Positions 1-13,304 are shown, numbered from the stretch's first letter. The stretch: DNA of 64,000 nt from Sweltsa coloradensis (GCA_024449915.1 JAMZAV010000976.1:155596-219595); one strand, 5' to 3'. Made by a program: numbers and translations. The notes: generated from the letters alone by a model not told the origin.

Positions 1-1930
1 ATAAACATTTCCTTTGATAACTTAAGAGTTTTGTCATTATCTGTAATAAAATGTGTAGTACCTCTAAAAACACAAAATGTGTGAAGCGTAGAAATGAATA
101 GTCTCTGAAACACTATTAACCCTTCTATTCTGTCCGATCCCCGAGGGCTGTCACTCCATGTCGAATCTCATGGAAATAATTGCCACGTAGAATCAATCCG
201 CCCTAGTTGCGTCCGACCCACCATGCACTAAACACAGAACCATTATGTATTATTGCTTGGAAAGAACGCTGCCCGAGCCGGGGGGCTTGTAATCACACCA
301 GGAACAAGTTGAAACGTGATTGGGTGTTTGTCATGCAACTCGTCATAAAGTGAAACGTTATATGACGATGACCTGCTTTCTATCGGAATCTATTTCATTT
401 CCACGCTGTTTAATGTAAACTTGATTACGCTCGTTTTTGTTTCGATCATCTAGGCAACAAAACAACTGAACTCGAGGATTATTACGAAATACTCGTTTAT
501 TTCAACAGCTAGTACTAGCTCCAGGACAAATAATACAGAAGTGGGATAAAAATAATAATATTTTATTGATAATATTTACAAAACAAATTACACGAAAAAA
601 AAACGAAAAACGAATAAAAAGAGTTTTATTACAATCATCATGGTTGAAACATCAGCTCAATTTTGAACTAGTGATAGTTATTTGCCAAAAACCCGGTATG
701 TTCTTGTATTATGTGAAGAGCTCAGGGTTTGCTGCGGCCTGCTTTCTTGGGGTTGAAGTTCTTACCAAGCGTAATAACTTTATAATATTTGTATTGTCTA
801 TTTTTTATTATAATTTTTTGTATATTCTTCTTCATTCATATGGGATTATTACAAAATAGTCATAAACGCCATTAATTCTTGTGCAAGCTAAATAATAGAC
901 TGTAAATACTAAATAAATACGTGATAGATTGATGTTATAACGTTTTTTTTCTACTTTGAAAGTAATATATAAAAAACATTCACAATACGTGGTAGTTGTA
1001 CCAAAATCTGCTTAGACAAAAATTAATTTATTAATTCCGCACCAACATCAATAAAATGTCTGTAAATGCCTTCATTATGCTTTAAAGTTACACGAAGCTA
1101 GTAAGATGTGTGTTATTATTGCCAGCTCATACCCCGCCACCCGATCACACTCACTGACAGTTACCGCGGCTCGAGCAGGCATGCAGTACCTAATAAGGCC
1201 CGAAGTCATAGTCGCTCCTAGTCTAAGGGGTGCAACTAATGCTAGGGGCTTTGGATTTTATGTGGCTAATCACATGCATAAAAACAAAGCCCTTTGCATC
1301 AATGGGACCCTCTGGGCTAGGGGCAGACTATGAATTCGGGCTTTAAGTGACATTCATATAGTTAAATTTGATTGGATTCTTGGCTGACACTGCATGGATA
1401 CAAGTTTAAACTTTGAGTAAATTCGCATGTGCCATCTCCAACACAAATGTAGACCCACATTATTTTTAATTTGAATGTTTCTAAGACTAAAATATACAAC
1501 ACATAATCATGAAGATTTAAATTTTTGGAATGAACGTCGGTGTTATTACATTTTACGATAAAATAATATGGATTAACGGAGTCGATAAAATTTGTTCGCC
1601 TGAACGGAGGAGTGTTTAAACTGCGTGCACCGTGTGTGTTGTTCATCGTGACAAGAACATTCGTTAACATGCCGATAATTTGCGCCACGAACAGATGTTG
1701 TCCCCAGACCGAAACATTGTTCAACTTATTATCTTATTGCATCAGCATTTGTGTTTGTCACTGTGGGAACGACGTTGATGGTTGGATGCTAGATCGTTGT
1801 GTTGTTTGTAATTTGCTAAATTATATAGTTTCATTCCGGTAAAGTAGTTGATGCAGTTATCTACACACATCCAGAATAAATTGGAAGGCCATTCTATCTC
1901 AACGTTTACAGTACAATTGACGTGTAAGTA
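1..1930. other. AT-rich non-coding stretch, nothing recognised
   Basis: There are only short chance reading frames and no family motif, splice-bounded exon or repeat I could identify. If the dpr gene continues this way, a small C-terminal exon could be hidden here on the minus strand, but I cannot show one. Confidence 0.5.
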
Positions 1931-2075
1931 CGGACTAGACTGGACCGGACCGGACCGGACTGGACCGGACCGGACCGGACCGGACTGGACTGGACTGGAC
2001 TGGACTGGACTGGACTGGACTGGACTGGACTGGACTGGACTGGACTGGACTGGACTAGACTGGACAGGACTGGAC
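1931..2075. repeat. Pentanucleotide minisatellite (CGGAC/TGGAC)n
   Basis: About 29 tandem 5-bp units, 145 bp in all. The first third is mostly CGGAC (interrupted by TGGAC and one TAGAC). The rest is nearly pure TGGAC, with single TAGAC and AGGAC variants at the right edge. Because it lacks stops, it opens long spurious reading frames on both strands. Confidence 0.95.
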
Positions 2076-2079
2076 GTAT

Positions 2080-5000
2080 GCAATGAAAGGTGGGTCAGTC
2101 GTGATTCTCATAGTATTTTACGCAATTGCTGTTGGTTTGATTACATTGAAAGTGGAAACTTACAACAAAAATTAAATACAAAACATTAATCCATGACGAA
2201 TACATACCATAACTATAAAGTGTTAGAAATAAATCCTTAGTAATGTATGATCGGTTCTTCTTATACTATACACGATGTTATAGAAAAGTACTTTACTGAA
2301 AATCAGATTTGGAACTGGGTATGTAGCCTCTTAATAAACATGTATGAGTTTAATATTTGTCCCTTCCTAGGTGTATTTCTCATATTGTCTATGTGTGTGT
2401 ACCTTATTATACAGCTACAAAGTCTGTATGTGTTTCAATTCTAGGTATATGGACTACTCCAAGGAATTCGACATTTCGTAGCGTTCTAGTCAATAACATA
2501 AATATAGTCATTATGCTGTGGTCTGTTTCCGACAAACATTTAATACAGCAGTTATTGATAAAAACATCAACTTAATAATAACATACAACTGATTTGTTTA
2601 CCTGACCCAAATGATATTGTGATGGAACATAGCCTGTAATCACAACAGCTAATGATATTTATTCCATGAATACACATTTGGAATATAATCAAGTATTCTA
2701 ACGATATAATTCAATATCATTTACAACACATTTCTTATAATGGTATTCAACTGTTTATGTTTCTGACACAACAATTGTTGTGGCCCTAATGCACTATGCT
2801 GCCTTCTGCCGTCATTTGCTTAGAAATTCATGTTGATAAATTGTGCCCTATTTAAAGATATAAATGTAGCACCGTGTACAATTCAATATGTTGATTAGTC
2901 GCTTTTTTCCCATTAAGGTATTGTTAAAAATAAATAATATAACTACAAGGCGCAAAGTAAACGCGCACTTCTAGGTTTTGCAAAGAACGGAACCTCTTAA
3001 AACAGATTTTCTTTCTTAAATCGAGGAGGTGAACAAAACAAATATATCCTGCAGAGCGGATCGTCTTTGGTGCGTAAGTTGTATCGTTTTTTTGCGGTAA
3101 ATTTATAAGTTATTTATAGCCATACAAAAAAAAGTTAATTGAAACTGTATCATCATTGTAGGTATACAATGAATCGTAAAGCATGTACAGAAAAATCATT
3201 TCAACGTTTAACATTTAGGTAATTGAATGTCATGCTTATACAGAATTCAATTTCTTTTTCGATACGGAGTTACGGACGTTTCAGTAATCATAGCAAAATA
3301 TTTAATAACAACTATATTATTATGTATTTCCTTAACAAAACAAAGTGATCGAACAGACCACCTCACTAGATCCGCTTGATGATCGCTTGTTTAGTGAAGA
3401 GTTGATTACTTTACCCTAGTAGGTATAATGTCAGCAGCTCAAATATCGACCGGTAGGCGATATACTAGGGTAAACAAACCGTCAAGGTCGAAAAACCTAT
3501 ACTTGAGGCTATTATCTGTGCTTGAGGCACACGACTCAGCATTATATGAGCCATAAAGTCGCATGGGAATTGTAACTTTGATAAACGTGATGACAGAAAT
3601 CTTCAAGAAGACAATGATTAATGAAGTATTTTTCTGATGACATTCACATAACGATGTTATTGCATTAGGCCCAGTTATTGAAAGGGAGCTGATTAATTAT
3701 TTAGCTTGTGTTGACAGAGAATCGGTGTCTTCTACATTATGCCCTAAACCTAAGCCCAGACGCCAAGCATGTAACGTTAACTGGGAATGGGCTCATGTTC
3801 CTAACTGTGTAACTAAGAAAACGTATGGATGTTTTGTATTTACGGACAGTGCATTCGATATTGTCTTTGTATAACTTATGCGAACGGTCACAAGTTAACA
3901 GTGCTGCTCGATGGTCAGACGGAAGGAGTCCTAACTTGCAATTCAGAAGGTCTGGGGCACGATTACCGTTTAAGGCAGAATATTTATGACTTCGGGTGAA
4001 CTGATTTTGTGTAAACGGGTATTTTGAAGCCGTCCTAGCAACGGACACAATACGTTTTCCAAAGTTGTTTCAAATTAACTTTGTTGGTTCTGGCTTCCCC
4101 CGCGGATCACGCGCGTTCTAGCCACCTATGATCACTATACGTCTCTTATATCAAATACTGATCTCTGGCTGGTAATTTTTCTCTTGTCTATGATATCTGT
4201 ACCACTGTCCCCCACTGAAAATCAGTTATATAACAGAGTGGGTAGACTCTAAAAAAATGTATTATTTATTATTTATATATTATTTTTATAACAGGTTTGG
4301 CTTGATTACCTTAAAATGAAAATCCCCCCACTGATTCCCACCGATCAGCACAGTAAGATTTTATAAAGTTTAAATACCGTCAGTCACATAACTGATTTTC
4401 ACTTGGAAACTTCAATTTAAAGCGGACAAAGGAAACCCTGTCGGTATAGTCACCATCGACGAGCAAATAATGGCCAACTGAATATCGGTGTATGAAATAA
4501 GAAAATATACCGACCAAGTGGCTGGGCATGACTCACTCGCGGGTGACGCCATGATCAACAAAGCTTATTCAGAACAACTTGATACAATTTATTATGTGCT
4601 AGGACCACTCCAAACTCACCGATATAAACAAACCTAACATGATGAATTCAAGTCCATTATAATACATTAGTGGTACATTGTCCTCTTCTAGAGGCAAGAG
4701 TGACGAAGTACAAGAATCGCTTCCCCCCCTTTAAAGATGCTCATTAATACTCTACATCCTCTTTATTTAAAGAGTTTTATCATATTGTTTAGTGCAAAAA
4801 GTTTTTAAACGGTGGTATATCGTTCGTTAATGTATTTTACTGCTTTCTAAACTCACCCCTTTAAAAAATCCCGACTTCGATAACTTTCTAATTTCCTTAT
4901 AATTTGTTTTCGACGCTTAGGCCTACAATTGGTTAGTCCATTAATTACATCACGCTATAAGTGCGACGAGCGAACGACCGAGGTAGCTCTCACCTCGCCC

Positions 5001-5085
5001 GTCGCCGCCCCTGACTAGATCGACTTGCCCGCCTCGTGGACGGCTACACGAAACCAGGCTGTAGAAGAGAATCACTCAGTAGCTC
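2080..5085. other. Non-coding stretch, one small inverted repeat
   Basis: No gene was recognised. The one structured site is a perfect 12-bp inverted repeat, TTTACCCTAGTA at 3410-3421 and its complement at 3463-3474, separated by 41 bases. Confidence 0.5.
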
Positions 5086-5090
5086 CACTA

Positions 5091-5746
5091 AGGTTGCGTT
5101 CCGTAGGAGCGACCGGTCGACCACACTGGTCGTCGATAGGTCGTGACGTCACCCATCGTTGGTCGCTTTGGTCGCGATCTACAACGGAACACTTCCGAAC
5201 TAGTAACGTTCGAATTTTGCCAGCGGAAAATGGCGATGGAACGTGCAAGAGATGCTGCTATTAGTAATTAATTGTGACAAATACGCCTGCCAGACAATGT
5301 GTAGTCTGTGTATGCTCTAGGCCAAATAAATATTTTATGCTTATGCCCTCTCGGCCCTAGGCCTAGGCCAGGGCTTTAGAACAACCCTCGACCAGCTTAG
5401 GCAGGCCTTCTAGTAAAACAAGTACTAACAGAAAATGCACGAAAGCCTAGGCCTACATCCACGTATACTCCACATGCTCTATAAGCACACCAATCGAGAC
5501 TTTACAGCTCAATCAGTTAATCTACGTATGAGTAAACAGCAAAATACACATCAGCATACATATATTTCAAAAATATCGCCATACTTCAATGAAACGACCA
5601 CTACGCCCACCTCAAAACGTTGGGCGTTGTGGTCGCGATCACTGGTCGCCCAGAATATTAACGGTACGCTTGGCAATGGGTAGAGTGGTCGCCCAATCTG
5701 ATTTACGGAATCGCTATAATAGACGACCTTCTACGGAACGCGACCT
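5091..5746. mobile_element. Possible small inverted-repeat element
   Basis: AGGTTGCGTTCCGTAG at 5091-5106 is matched in inverted orientation at 5731-5746 with one mismatch. Both arms are followed by GGTCG-rich sequence (GACCGGTCGACC, TGGTCGTCG, TGGTCGCC). It holds no recognised gene. I infer a MITE-like element of about 655 bp. No target duplication is obvious, so this is tentative. Confidence 0.4.
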
Positions 5747-5798
5747 ATGAAGTATTTATAATATATCATCTAAAAACCAACGATACGATTTGTAAAAA

Positions 5799-6381
5799 CT
5801 AAGAAGCTTCGCAAACGCTTTTTTTAGTCGCGTTGATGGATGAGTTTTTTTTAGTTTTTAGATTGCGTGAAATATCTTTACTTTTGCAAGAGCTTTTTGA
5901 ACGCATTGTAGATGATTGTTGTCAAGTTTCTATTGTTACTTGTTAATTGTTATTATGTACCTCAAAAAACTCATTTTAAAACCTTTATTCTATGGATTCG
6001 GGCTAATTTTTTCAACTTTTTCTTTCATAAAGCAATACATAACCAGTACTTTAATGTACATGTAAAATAAAAACGTTGTAGCTCCACCCGTTTGGTCAGA
6101 ATCGGCCCAAATGTCACGAAAGTATCGCACTAAAAATCGGAAAAAATCGTAAAAGTACGATATTTATGAGAAATATTTCTTCGATTGTACCCAAAAACAA
6201 TACACCTCTAAGTTCAGAGATTTCGAAGGTCCCGTCAAATTTTCATCAAGATTGGATATGCCGTTTGCCCGGTAGAGAGCAAAAAACAGACCAAAATACA
6301 AACAAAAAAAAACAAAAAAACATTGGAGCTAAATTTTTTGAGGGGTCAGTGAAATTGAAGCCTTCGCTTCGCTCATCCAAT
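5799..6381 (-). mobile_element. Family A rolling-circle-like element, copy 1
   Basis: Read on the minus strand, the 5' end is TTGGATGAGCGAAGCGAAGG at 6381 with one GAGCGAAGC nonamer. The 3' end carries CTCATCCATCAACGCG, a long A run, then GCGTTTGCGAAGC and a decayed terminal TTAGT at 5799. The body has the family A block (AGTTCAGAGATTTCGAAGG, ACGGCATATCCAATC) next to a GTTT-rich run. It has one copy of the roughly 170-bp internal module that is duplicated in copies 2-4. It is non-autonomous; the short open frame inside is conserved repeat sequence, not a gene. Confidence 0.8.
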
Positions 6382-6406
6382 TAATCAACGAACAACATAG
6401 TTAATT

Positions 6407-6569
6407 GAACTTTTCGCTGCTCATAAATAGGAATTATCTTTTTATGTAGCAATATTTCGGAAAGTTTCAGGTCCGTCGACTGGTTAACACAATACAAACT
6501 ACTGACAAAACTTTCCGAAACATTGCTACATAAGACGATAATTCCTACCTTAGAGCAGTGTAAAAGTTC
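6407..6569. repeat. Long imperfect hairpin (MITE or miRNA-precursor-like)
   Basis: Arms at about 6407-6468 and 6507-6569 are inverted copies with a few mismatches (shared TAGGAATTATC, TTATGTAGCAAT and TTCGGAAAGTTT blocks) around a spacer of roughly 38 bases. It lies just beyond the 5' end of family A copy 1. A tiny palindromic MITE is the simplest reading; a microRNA-like transcript cannot be excluded from sequence. Confidence 0.75.
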
Positions 6570-6920
6570 TAGAAGACTATGTATAAATTATTACATAATA
6601 TTTACCTGTTCTATTAAAGTGTATTTTTCAATAATAGAAGAACTAACATATCTTACTTGGAATATATAAAATTTTATTATGCATAGTGAATCTCCCATGA
6701 CAGCAAGTATATGCGTGTGAAGCGTCTAACAATACAGAATTTATGTAGCATTTTTTGCTCTGTTCATTCCCCAACTGGGGCTACAACGTTCCTCAGATGG
6801 ACATTAAGGTTATGGTGATGTACTGCTTTTTTAAATAATATGTTGAAAAAGTTAGCCAGAATTCATAGAAATAAAGTTATTACCAAATGTAAGCCTTTTA
6901 GAGTTGTAAACTCTTGTTAC

Positions 6921-6922
6921 TC

Positions 6923-6957
<35 letters not shown>
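6921..6957. repeat. (TTG)n microsatellite
   Basis: About ten uninterrupted TTG/GTT units. Confidence 0.95.
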
Positions 6958-6985
6958 ATTTACTACAATTCAGAAATTAAAAAAG

Positions 6986-7040
6986 TCCGCCCCAACCGGG
7001 AATCGAACCACGGATCTCCCGCATTCCAGACAGGCGTCTT
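6986..7040 (-). repeat. tRNA-like SINE fragment
   Basis: The minus strand has a perfect B-box, GGTTCGATTCC (6999-7009), with a degenerate T-stem and then CGGTTGGGGCGG, preceded by GAATGCGGGAGATCC. No 7-bp acceptor stem can be paired with upstream sequence and no good A-box is at the right spacing, so this is a tRNA-derived repeat, not a functional tRNA. Confidence 0.5.
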
Positions 7041-7084
7041 TGTTGTTTGTGTAAACCTTCCCTGACTGACCCGTAAGGGTAAAT

Positions 7085-8868
7085 TAAAGAAGCAAAAACA
7101 GTATCATGTATGTATGCTTGTGTATGTTCTTGCTGTTTTCTGTTTTTTGGTGGAAATTAAATACAATTACCAACTTACGTCGTCCTATTAACATTCGTTT
7201 TTTGTTTGCATGGCCTTCAATTTTGGAATATACAGGATTTGAGGTGACCTTGGTAAGGGGGATAGCTAGCCAAGAACGGGCAACGAACATTTATAATTGT
7301 TTCAAGCCATCCCGGAACCACCAACAATAAACTCAACGCCTGGCAAATTGTATTTTTTTTTGTATTTTTCTTCGACGATCAGTCTATTAGGCGGCTTCGC
7401 TCCCTATCTTGGGTGCTCTCGTATCGGTTTGTGTTGTTTAAATCTATTATTGCAGTCGTTATTTTTAAGTTTTATCCAGAGCTAGTTTAACACTTTCATC
7501 AGGGATTGTCGCTGAAGCGAAGGAGCAAGATAAAGTAATCGCCGAGTTATTTATGTCTATCGATAAAACAAGGCTGAGACTCGCTCCTTGTCGATAGCTC
7601 CATGTCGATAGCTCCATTAGTATAGCGAGCTAAGTAGAAACCAAAAACATCCCCAGCCGTAGGAAACCGTATCACTGGACCCACCAGTATCGATAACCAA
7701 TCTAATAAAATGCACCTTGATGTTTTCAATTCATATTTCCTTTCAAAGCGGTTCTCCGTTATTTCATATCTCCAGCCTTTTCATTTCTCCATGCCGATAT
7801 CATTATATATTATTGTATGTTTCTTCCACCTCTCATTCATATATCCTCTCTTTGTGTGTTTCTTTTTAAACATTATTTCGTAGTAAATAAAAGTAATAAC
7901 ACATCTTCCTAAAAGATACATTTTCCAATGACTATTATCTTCAGATAACGTATTTCCTTATTGACAATGTTTTTTTTTTTAAATTATACTATTTGTAAAA
8001 AAGATGCTTTATTTTTACTCTACTTACCTATGACAATGTTATGAGGTGTTTGAACTGTATGTTTTAATAGTGTACGTTCTACCAAAGATTGGAGACTTTG
8101 GTTCTAAGACGTGTTTCAATTGTTTCTACGAAGATATTAATTTTACCGGCGTTAGACAAAAATCATACAACGTATAAGATAAAGAAAAAAACACTTCAAA
8201 ATAACCCATGACATACTCAAAGACAAGGTGACGTTATTGATTAAACCAATACTTTTTGCCCGTAAGGGCCCTCTCAATTTGCAATAAAATTGACAATAAT
8301 AAGAGTATGCATCTATCAAAATAGAAACAAATTTTGGTCTTCTCTGAAGTATTTTTGGAAGACGTATTTTGATTGGCGAACAATCTTAAAGTGGGCGGGA
8401 AAAGACTGTAGGAAACCTGGATCGTAGAATGTGCGTGGGCTTAAGTGACAGACGTGAAGTATAAGATATTGTTACGCCTGCATATCCTCCCACTTTATGA
8501 AACCTTGTAAATCATAGAGTTTGGAGGAATATAAAAACAAAATTGAAAATGAAATGAAACAATAAAAAAGTAAGAAGGTAGACAACAATTTACCAAATAC
8601 TCCGAAATGATGAGTGATCAAGAATATTGGTAATAGTTTTCCGTGTACTATATTTTATGTTTTTTATACTATATTATATACGTACTATCATCAGAAGCTT
8701 GTTAGTCAATTGTGGCTACATCCAGTTAATAGTCGAAGTACGTTCGATAACGGGAACAGTTACATTTAGTTTAGATGTAACTACAAGCGGCAATTATTTG
8801 AAAAATTGTTGTTGATAGTTTGAAACTGTATATAGTTTGACACTAAACAAACTAATGTAACGTAATCT
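7085..8868. other. Non-coding stretch, nothing recognised
   Basis: AT-rich, with only a tandem 14-bp duplication (GTCGATAGCTCCAT, about 7590-7618). Short open frames show no family motif. Confidence 0.5.
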
Positions 8869-9203
8869 CCCTGGTAGAAATATTTGTATGCCAAACGGTC
8901 GCCAAGCGGTCACCAACAGATCACCAAGGCTTATTTTTGATCGCCAACAGGTTACCAAGTGATTACCAAGGGTCGCCACCGAAATTTCAAAAGAAATATA
9001 TGACAGCCAAACGTTCACCAAAAGGCAGCCAACGAGTCACCAACTTTGCAATGCAGTATTTTGACACAAAAACGACCTGTTGGCGACCATTTGGCTGCTG
9101 TTGGTGATCACTTGGCGATCACTTGGCATCAGTTGGTGAACTAGTTGGTGACCTGTTGGTGACCACTTGGCAACCATTTGGCAACCAAATATTTTTACTA
9201 GGG
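8869..9203. mobile_element. Fold-back element made of short GGTCACC/GGTGACC repeats
   Basis: The termini are inverted: CCCTGGTAGAAATATTTG on the left against CCCTAGTAAAAATATTTG on the right arm's complement, continuing into GCCAA..GGTNGCCAAG..GGTCACC. The left half repeats CCAA-GGTCACC units and the right half the complement, TTGGTGACC, so the whole can fold on itself. About 335 bp, no gene. Confidence 0.75.
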
Positions 9204-9329
9204 CTATGGAGTCGGATTTTATACTGAATTTGTGTATTTTCCTCGAAATAAGCATTTTTCATCCCTATTCTGTGTTTGTGTGTTTATAGATTTATATTTT
9301 TTTCATTTTGATTAACTCGTATATGCTCC

Positions 9330-9494
9330 AGAGTCGATAAAGAAGTTTCCCCGGTCCGTCATCCACTAGTCTGAACAGTGTAGCCTTGTAGAGGATCAAC
9401 CTTATCATAATAATAATATCAGCCTACCAAGGTGTCCACGTTGATGAAGTTGTTGAGGTAGATGAGCCCGAGGGGAAACTTCTTTATCGACTCT
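9330..9494. repeat. Perfect 23-bp inverted repeat
   Basis: AGAGTCGATAAAGAAGTTTC plus CCC at 9330-9352 is matched exactly in inverted orientation at 9472-9494, with a 119-base spacer. Possibly the ends of a very small MITE. Confidence 0.8.
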
Positions 9495-12098
9495 GCTATA
9501 ACGTTCGAGAAAGTGGTTATAACAGTGGTTTCTTCATTTCTCTACAGCAGAAGATACTACCGCCTCACTTACATGAGAAATGTGTGGCTTTGACGTACAC
9601 CCAATCTTTGGTGCAGGTAAAGCGAGTCTTTTAGAGCGCCCTAAATGTTGGTGGGTTTATAATAGGGCTATACTTATAAAAATGTAATCATACATGATTC
9701 AGAAGACTAATGAACTAGAAAACAATAACAAGATCTGTTTCGAACGCGTAAAAGAGTTTCCGTCAGTGACTTTATTTTTTATTTATTTTTGTTAAAAAAC
9801 GCCCTAGTATGACAAAGATCACGGCGCGAGTGTTGTGGTCTCCCTTTATGCAACGCGTATGTTTGAAACAAGATAAGGGAGCGTATTTTAATTGCAGTTT
9901 ATATTACCTGTTGTTGTGTATATTTTAATATCAAAAAACAAAATATTGAGGAGAATATTTTTACTCCCAACAACGCCCACACTGAAAAATTTGACGCCTA
10001 ATTGTAAACAACAACAACCTTCCTTTCGTGGCAGCAATTTTTTACCTGTAAATAAGACGAACTGTAATTAAAATCGAGAACACTGCCTAATGACTCTGCC
10101 TTTTTGAAAAAGCACTGTTCACCATTTCTTTTGTATAATCAAACAAAATTAATCATCTTAGAACTTAAAAGTGAGTTTATATTGTTATTACGTTCAGAAA
10201 TAATTAAATTGCTTTTCATTCCAAAAGTAAATGTTTCGTTTAAATTGGCAGTAAATGGACTTCATCAAATTAAAAATCCTGTCTGAAAAAGAACCCAGAT
10301 AAAAAATCTTAGCTGATTTCAATTTTAAAACTTTCTTTCCGTTGAACGTTCGCTGACAACGAAGGAACGCTACGAAGCGAGTTCCGTGCCCGTCATCGGT
10401 CTTAAAGCAAGAGTAATCATGAAATGGGATCAATCATTTGATCTTTACTAAGTGGGTAATCTGAAGGAGTTATTTGAAGCGCGCACGATTTTACACTCAG
10501 AGAGTTTCTCAATACTTGTTGAGGGCTTAGCTAAGAGCAGCAGTTGCTTGAGACGAAATTACAAATGTTTTACTTCAGTACTTGGTAACTTGGTTAGTGC
10601 AATCGAACAGGTATGCAATAAACTATCGATTTTACAGTAGCACTATCTTTTTCCTTGATCGAGTTGTCAGAATACATACTCGTTTTCTGTAATTAAATTA
10701 GAAACGCTGATTGGTACACTTATTCCCTATCTGCCCCACACTCGTAAGACCGCCATCAGCAGGCGGTTTAAACGTGGAAGCCTATTGATCGGAACAAACA
10801 CTTCGGCACTTACTTACATATGGCTACAGCAAGTTTCAGCTCAAATACGAAATTTGCCTTGGAAGGTACATGAGTTGTTGGGCAAAAACAGTTTCTTGTT
10901 TATTCCACAATTTAATTAATCGGGTAACACTCCCTTAGGTGTAATTGATTATATGAAAAACAATCCAGAAAATACAAAATCTCAGCTGAGATATGCAAGA
11001 TCCCACGGATGAACCGGCTATCACTTAAGATTGTTGGATGAGCTCAGACCATGAGTACTATTAAAACTCCATGCTCAGACTTTCCATGTTTTAGTGCAGA
11101 ATGGAGAGGTTGACTCCTAAATGCATAACAATAAAAAAATTATTGCTTTTTTCAGGTTTTAACTGAATACATGAAGAAGATTGTTGCTAACAACTTTTTT
11201 TAATTTAAAATTATGTACTTACCTATTTTTAATGATGTATAATTCTAAGTGAATTTGGCATAGACCAAACTTACACTTAACCAGGTATTGAATTATTGAT
11301 ATTAGTTACCGTTTAAGGTATTTTTTCTGATTATAAATTACCTTGATTTGAAAAGTGTTCTAACTATCAACACCCGCCAAACTTGGACTGGAAATTGAAA
11401 CAAATTGAAATGAAATTGAACTGGAAAATAATTAATGCAAGCGAGCGAATGATTGATGATTATAAATATATAAACTAATAAATGCAATTCTGTGAAGTTA
11501 ACTTTGTTCTGTGTTTGCTCGTTGGCTACTTGCCAATAATGATTAAGATGTGTTCGATTTTTGTTGAATAAAATTGAAAATATGTGGCCTCTTATTCAGG
11601 CTTATCATGGACACAAAGGACAAAGTGCAAGGTCAGACACATCCATATTTCTTGGCACTTTGTGACGAATAATACACGATGGATACAGATCACAGAAACA
11701 GATCAACTTAGCAAAATTCTCAAAATGTCTTCTGTGAATATCGAAACAAAATTTAAGACTACATAATTGCAAAACTATTCCTCATTTTACTTTGCAGTTT
11801 TCCTCATCGTTGTTGGTGGGTTTTTCATCAAACATTTTGTCGCGAATGACTTTCATAATATTGTTTGAGTCGTAATAATATATTAAAGTTGAATAAGGAT
11901 ATGCTCTCTTTAGCGTAGAGCACATGAATACTAACACGATTATTTTTTTATAAGCAATTTACGTTTTCTTGGATTCTTGGTTTAATTTTCTCTTTGATAA
12001 TAGTATTTTTTTGTCATTGTACCGTCAATAACAACGCATGTTTTTCGTATTATTATTGAAATTTATCTTTATAATAATAATTAAACCGATCGAATTTA
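9495..12098. other. Non-coding stretch, nothing recognised
   Basis: No gene, conserved motif or clear repeat family was seen. Confidence 0.5.
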
Positions 12099-12200
12099 TT
12101 GGATGAGCGAAGCGAAGACTTCAATTTCACCGAGCCCCAAAAAAATTTAGCTCGGTTGTGTTTTTGTTTTTTTGTTTGTTTGTTTTTCTGTCTGTTTGTT

Positions 12201-12267
<67 letters not shown>

Positions 12268-12297
12268 TTTCTTTATTTCTTTATTTATTTATTTAAC
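12099..12297 (+). mobile_element. Family A 5' end running into a (TTTA)n microsatellite
   Basis: TTGGATGAGCGAAGCGAAGA at 12099 (one nonamer), followed by the family A lead ACTTCAATTTCACC and an AAAAATTTAGCTCGG block. From about 12199 it becomes a (TTTA)n run of roughly 90 bp with a few TTTC units. The family A core that should follow is missing. The matching 3' end may be the fragment at 13305-13426. Confidence 0.75.
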
Positions 12298-12845
12298 ATC
12301 TATTCTATTCAGTTATAAAAACTGATTTACAAAGGAGGACAACACTTAATAAATCTAATTACAAAGATGCAGAAACTACAATAAACTACATTTCCGTACA
12401 TATTTGAAATATTAGCATTACAACAACAATGTATTTAAACACAACAATTTTGTTAACAAATGAAAATAATAAAAAATGTATTTAATTAATGAAACAAATA
12501 TAAAAAAGGGTGGGAATGAAAAGAAAAGGAAAAAAGAAAAAAAAAAAAAAAACATTAAAAAAGAAAAACGAAAAGAAAAAAACTGATTTATTAGACGATC
12601 CCACTCAAACAAATATGAGGTTTGCCAAAAATCAGGAACAGCAAATCAGGGAGTGTAATCAAAAAACTTTGGCGGAAGAAACCACCGAACGCGAATCTTT
12701 ATTCTTGTGTTCAATCTTCATTTTTGTGTTCAAATCTTGACAACAGTTTAGTCCAAAAAAATCTTGACTCTAATATATAATTATATCAGATATATAATTA
12801 TTTAAAATTGTTCATGTCAAAAACTGATCACAGCAATGATACAGG

Positions 12846-13230
12846 ACTAGGGTGACCAGACGTCCCGGAAATTCCAGGACAAGCCCGTTTTTCCGTAATG
12901 TGTCCCGGTGTCCCCAAAACGTTTTGGGGGACACTGTTTTGTCCCGGAATTTGAAAATGCCCGTGTTTCAGCAATCTTACCAATACGCCTAGTGGAGTTT
13001 GTGTTGCTCAGGTTGGCCGTGCCTCGTCTCTACGTCTAATAGTACAGTCGGACGTATGTTGGGCCCTAGAGTTGAGCCTTGTCAGTCAGTGCCTGACCTT
13101 TAGTGGGGTGTGTTTCATGTTACAGGCGTGCTCCTGTATTTTAATTGCGCATGTCACAGTGCAGTGCGTCGGAGAAGAACGTGTGGTCTTTGTTTCCATT
13201 TCAATTGCAATTGCAGTACAGGTGAGATTA
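12846..13230. mobile_element. Possible hAT-like transposon end
   Basis: CTAGGGTGACCAGACGTCCC followed by repeated GTCCCGG / CCGGGAC words resembles the ends of hAT-type elements that start AGGGTGACCA (general family recollection, not checked). At 12908-12934 there is a near-perfect palindrome, GTGTCCCCAAAAC against its complement with one extra G. No transposase is visible and the right boundary is a guess. Confidence 0.35.
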
Positions 13231-13304
13231 TTGTGACGGGTAAAAGAAAATGTGTTTAAATGTTAAAATGTTTTTAACGTGTAATATCAATAACTATAGA
13301 ATAA

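Noticed and set aside
1742..2189. Open frames on both strands with a repeated Val-Gln-Ser-Ser-Pro or Leu-Asp-Trp-Thr-Gly pattern
   Set aside because: They arise from the stop-free pentamer minisatellite.
7381..7420. Possible C-terminal dpr exon on the minus strand (GAGCACCC word)
   Set aside because: The phase does not fit the Ig2 donor and there is no pyrimidine tract before it.
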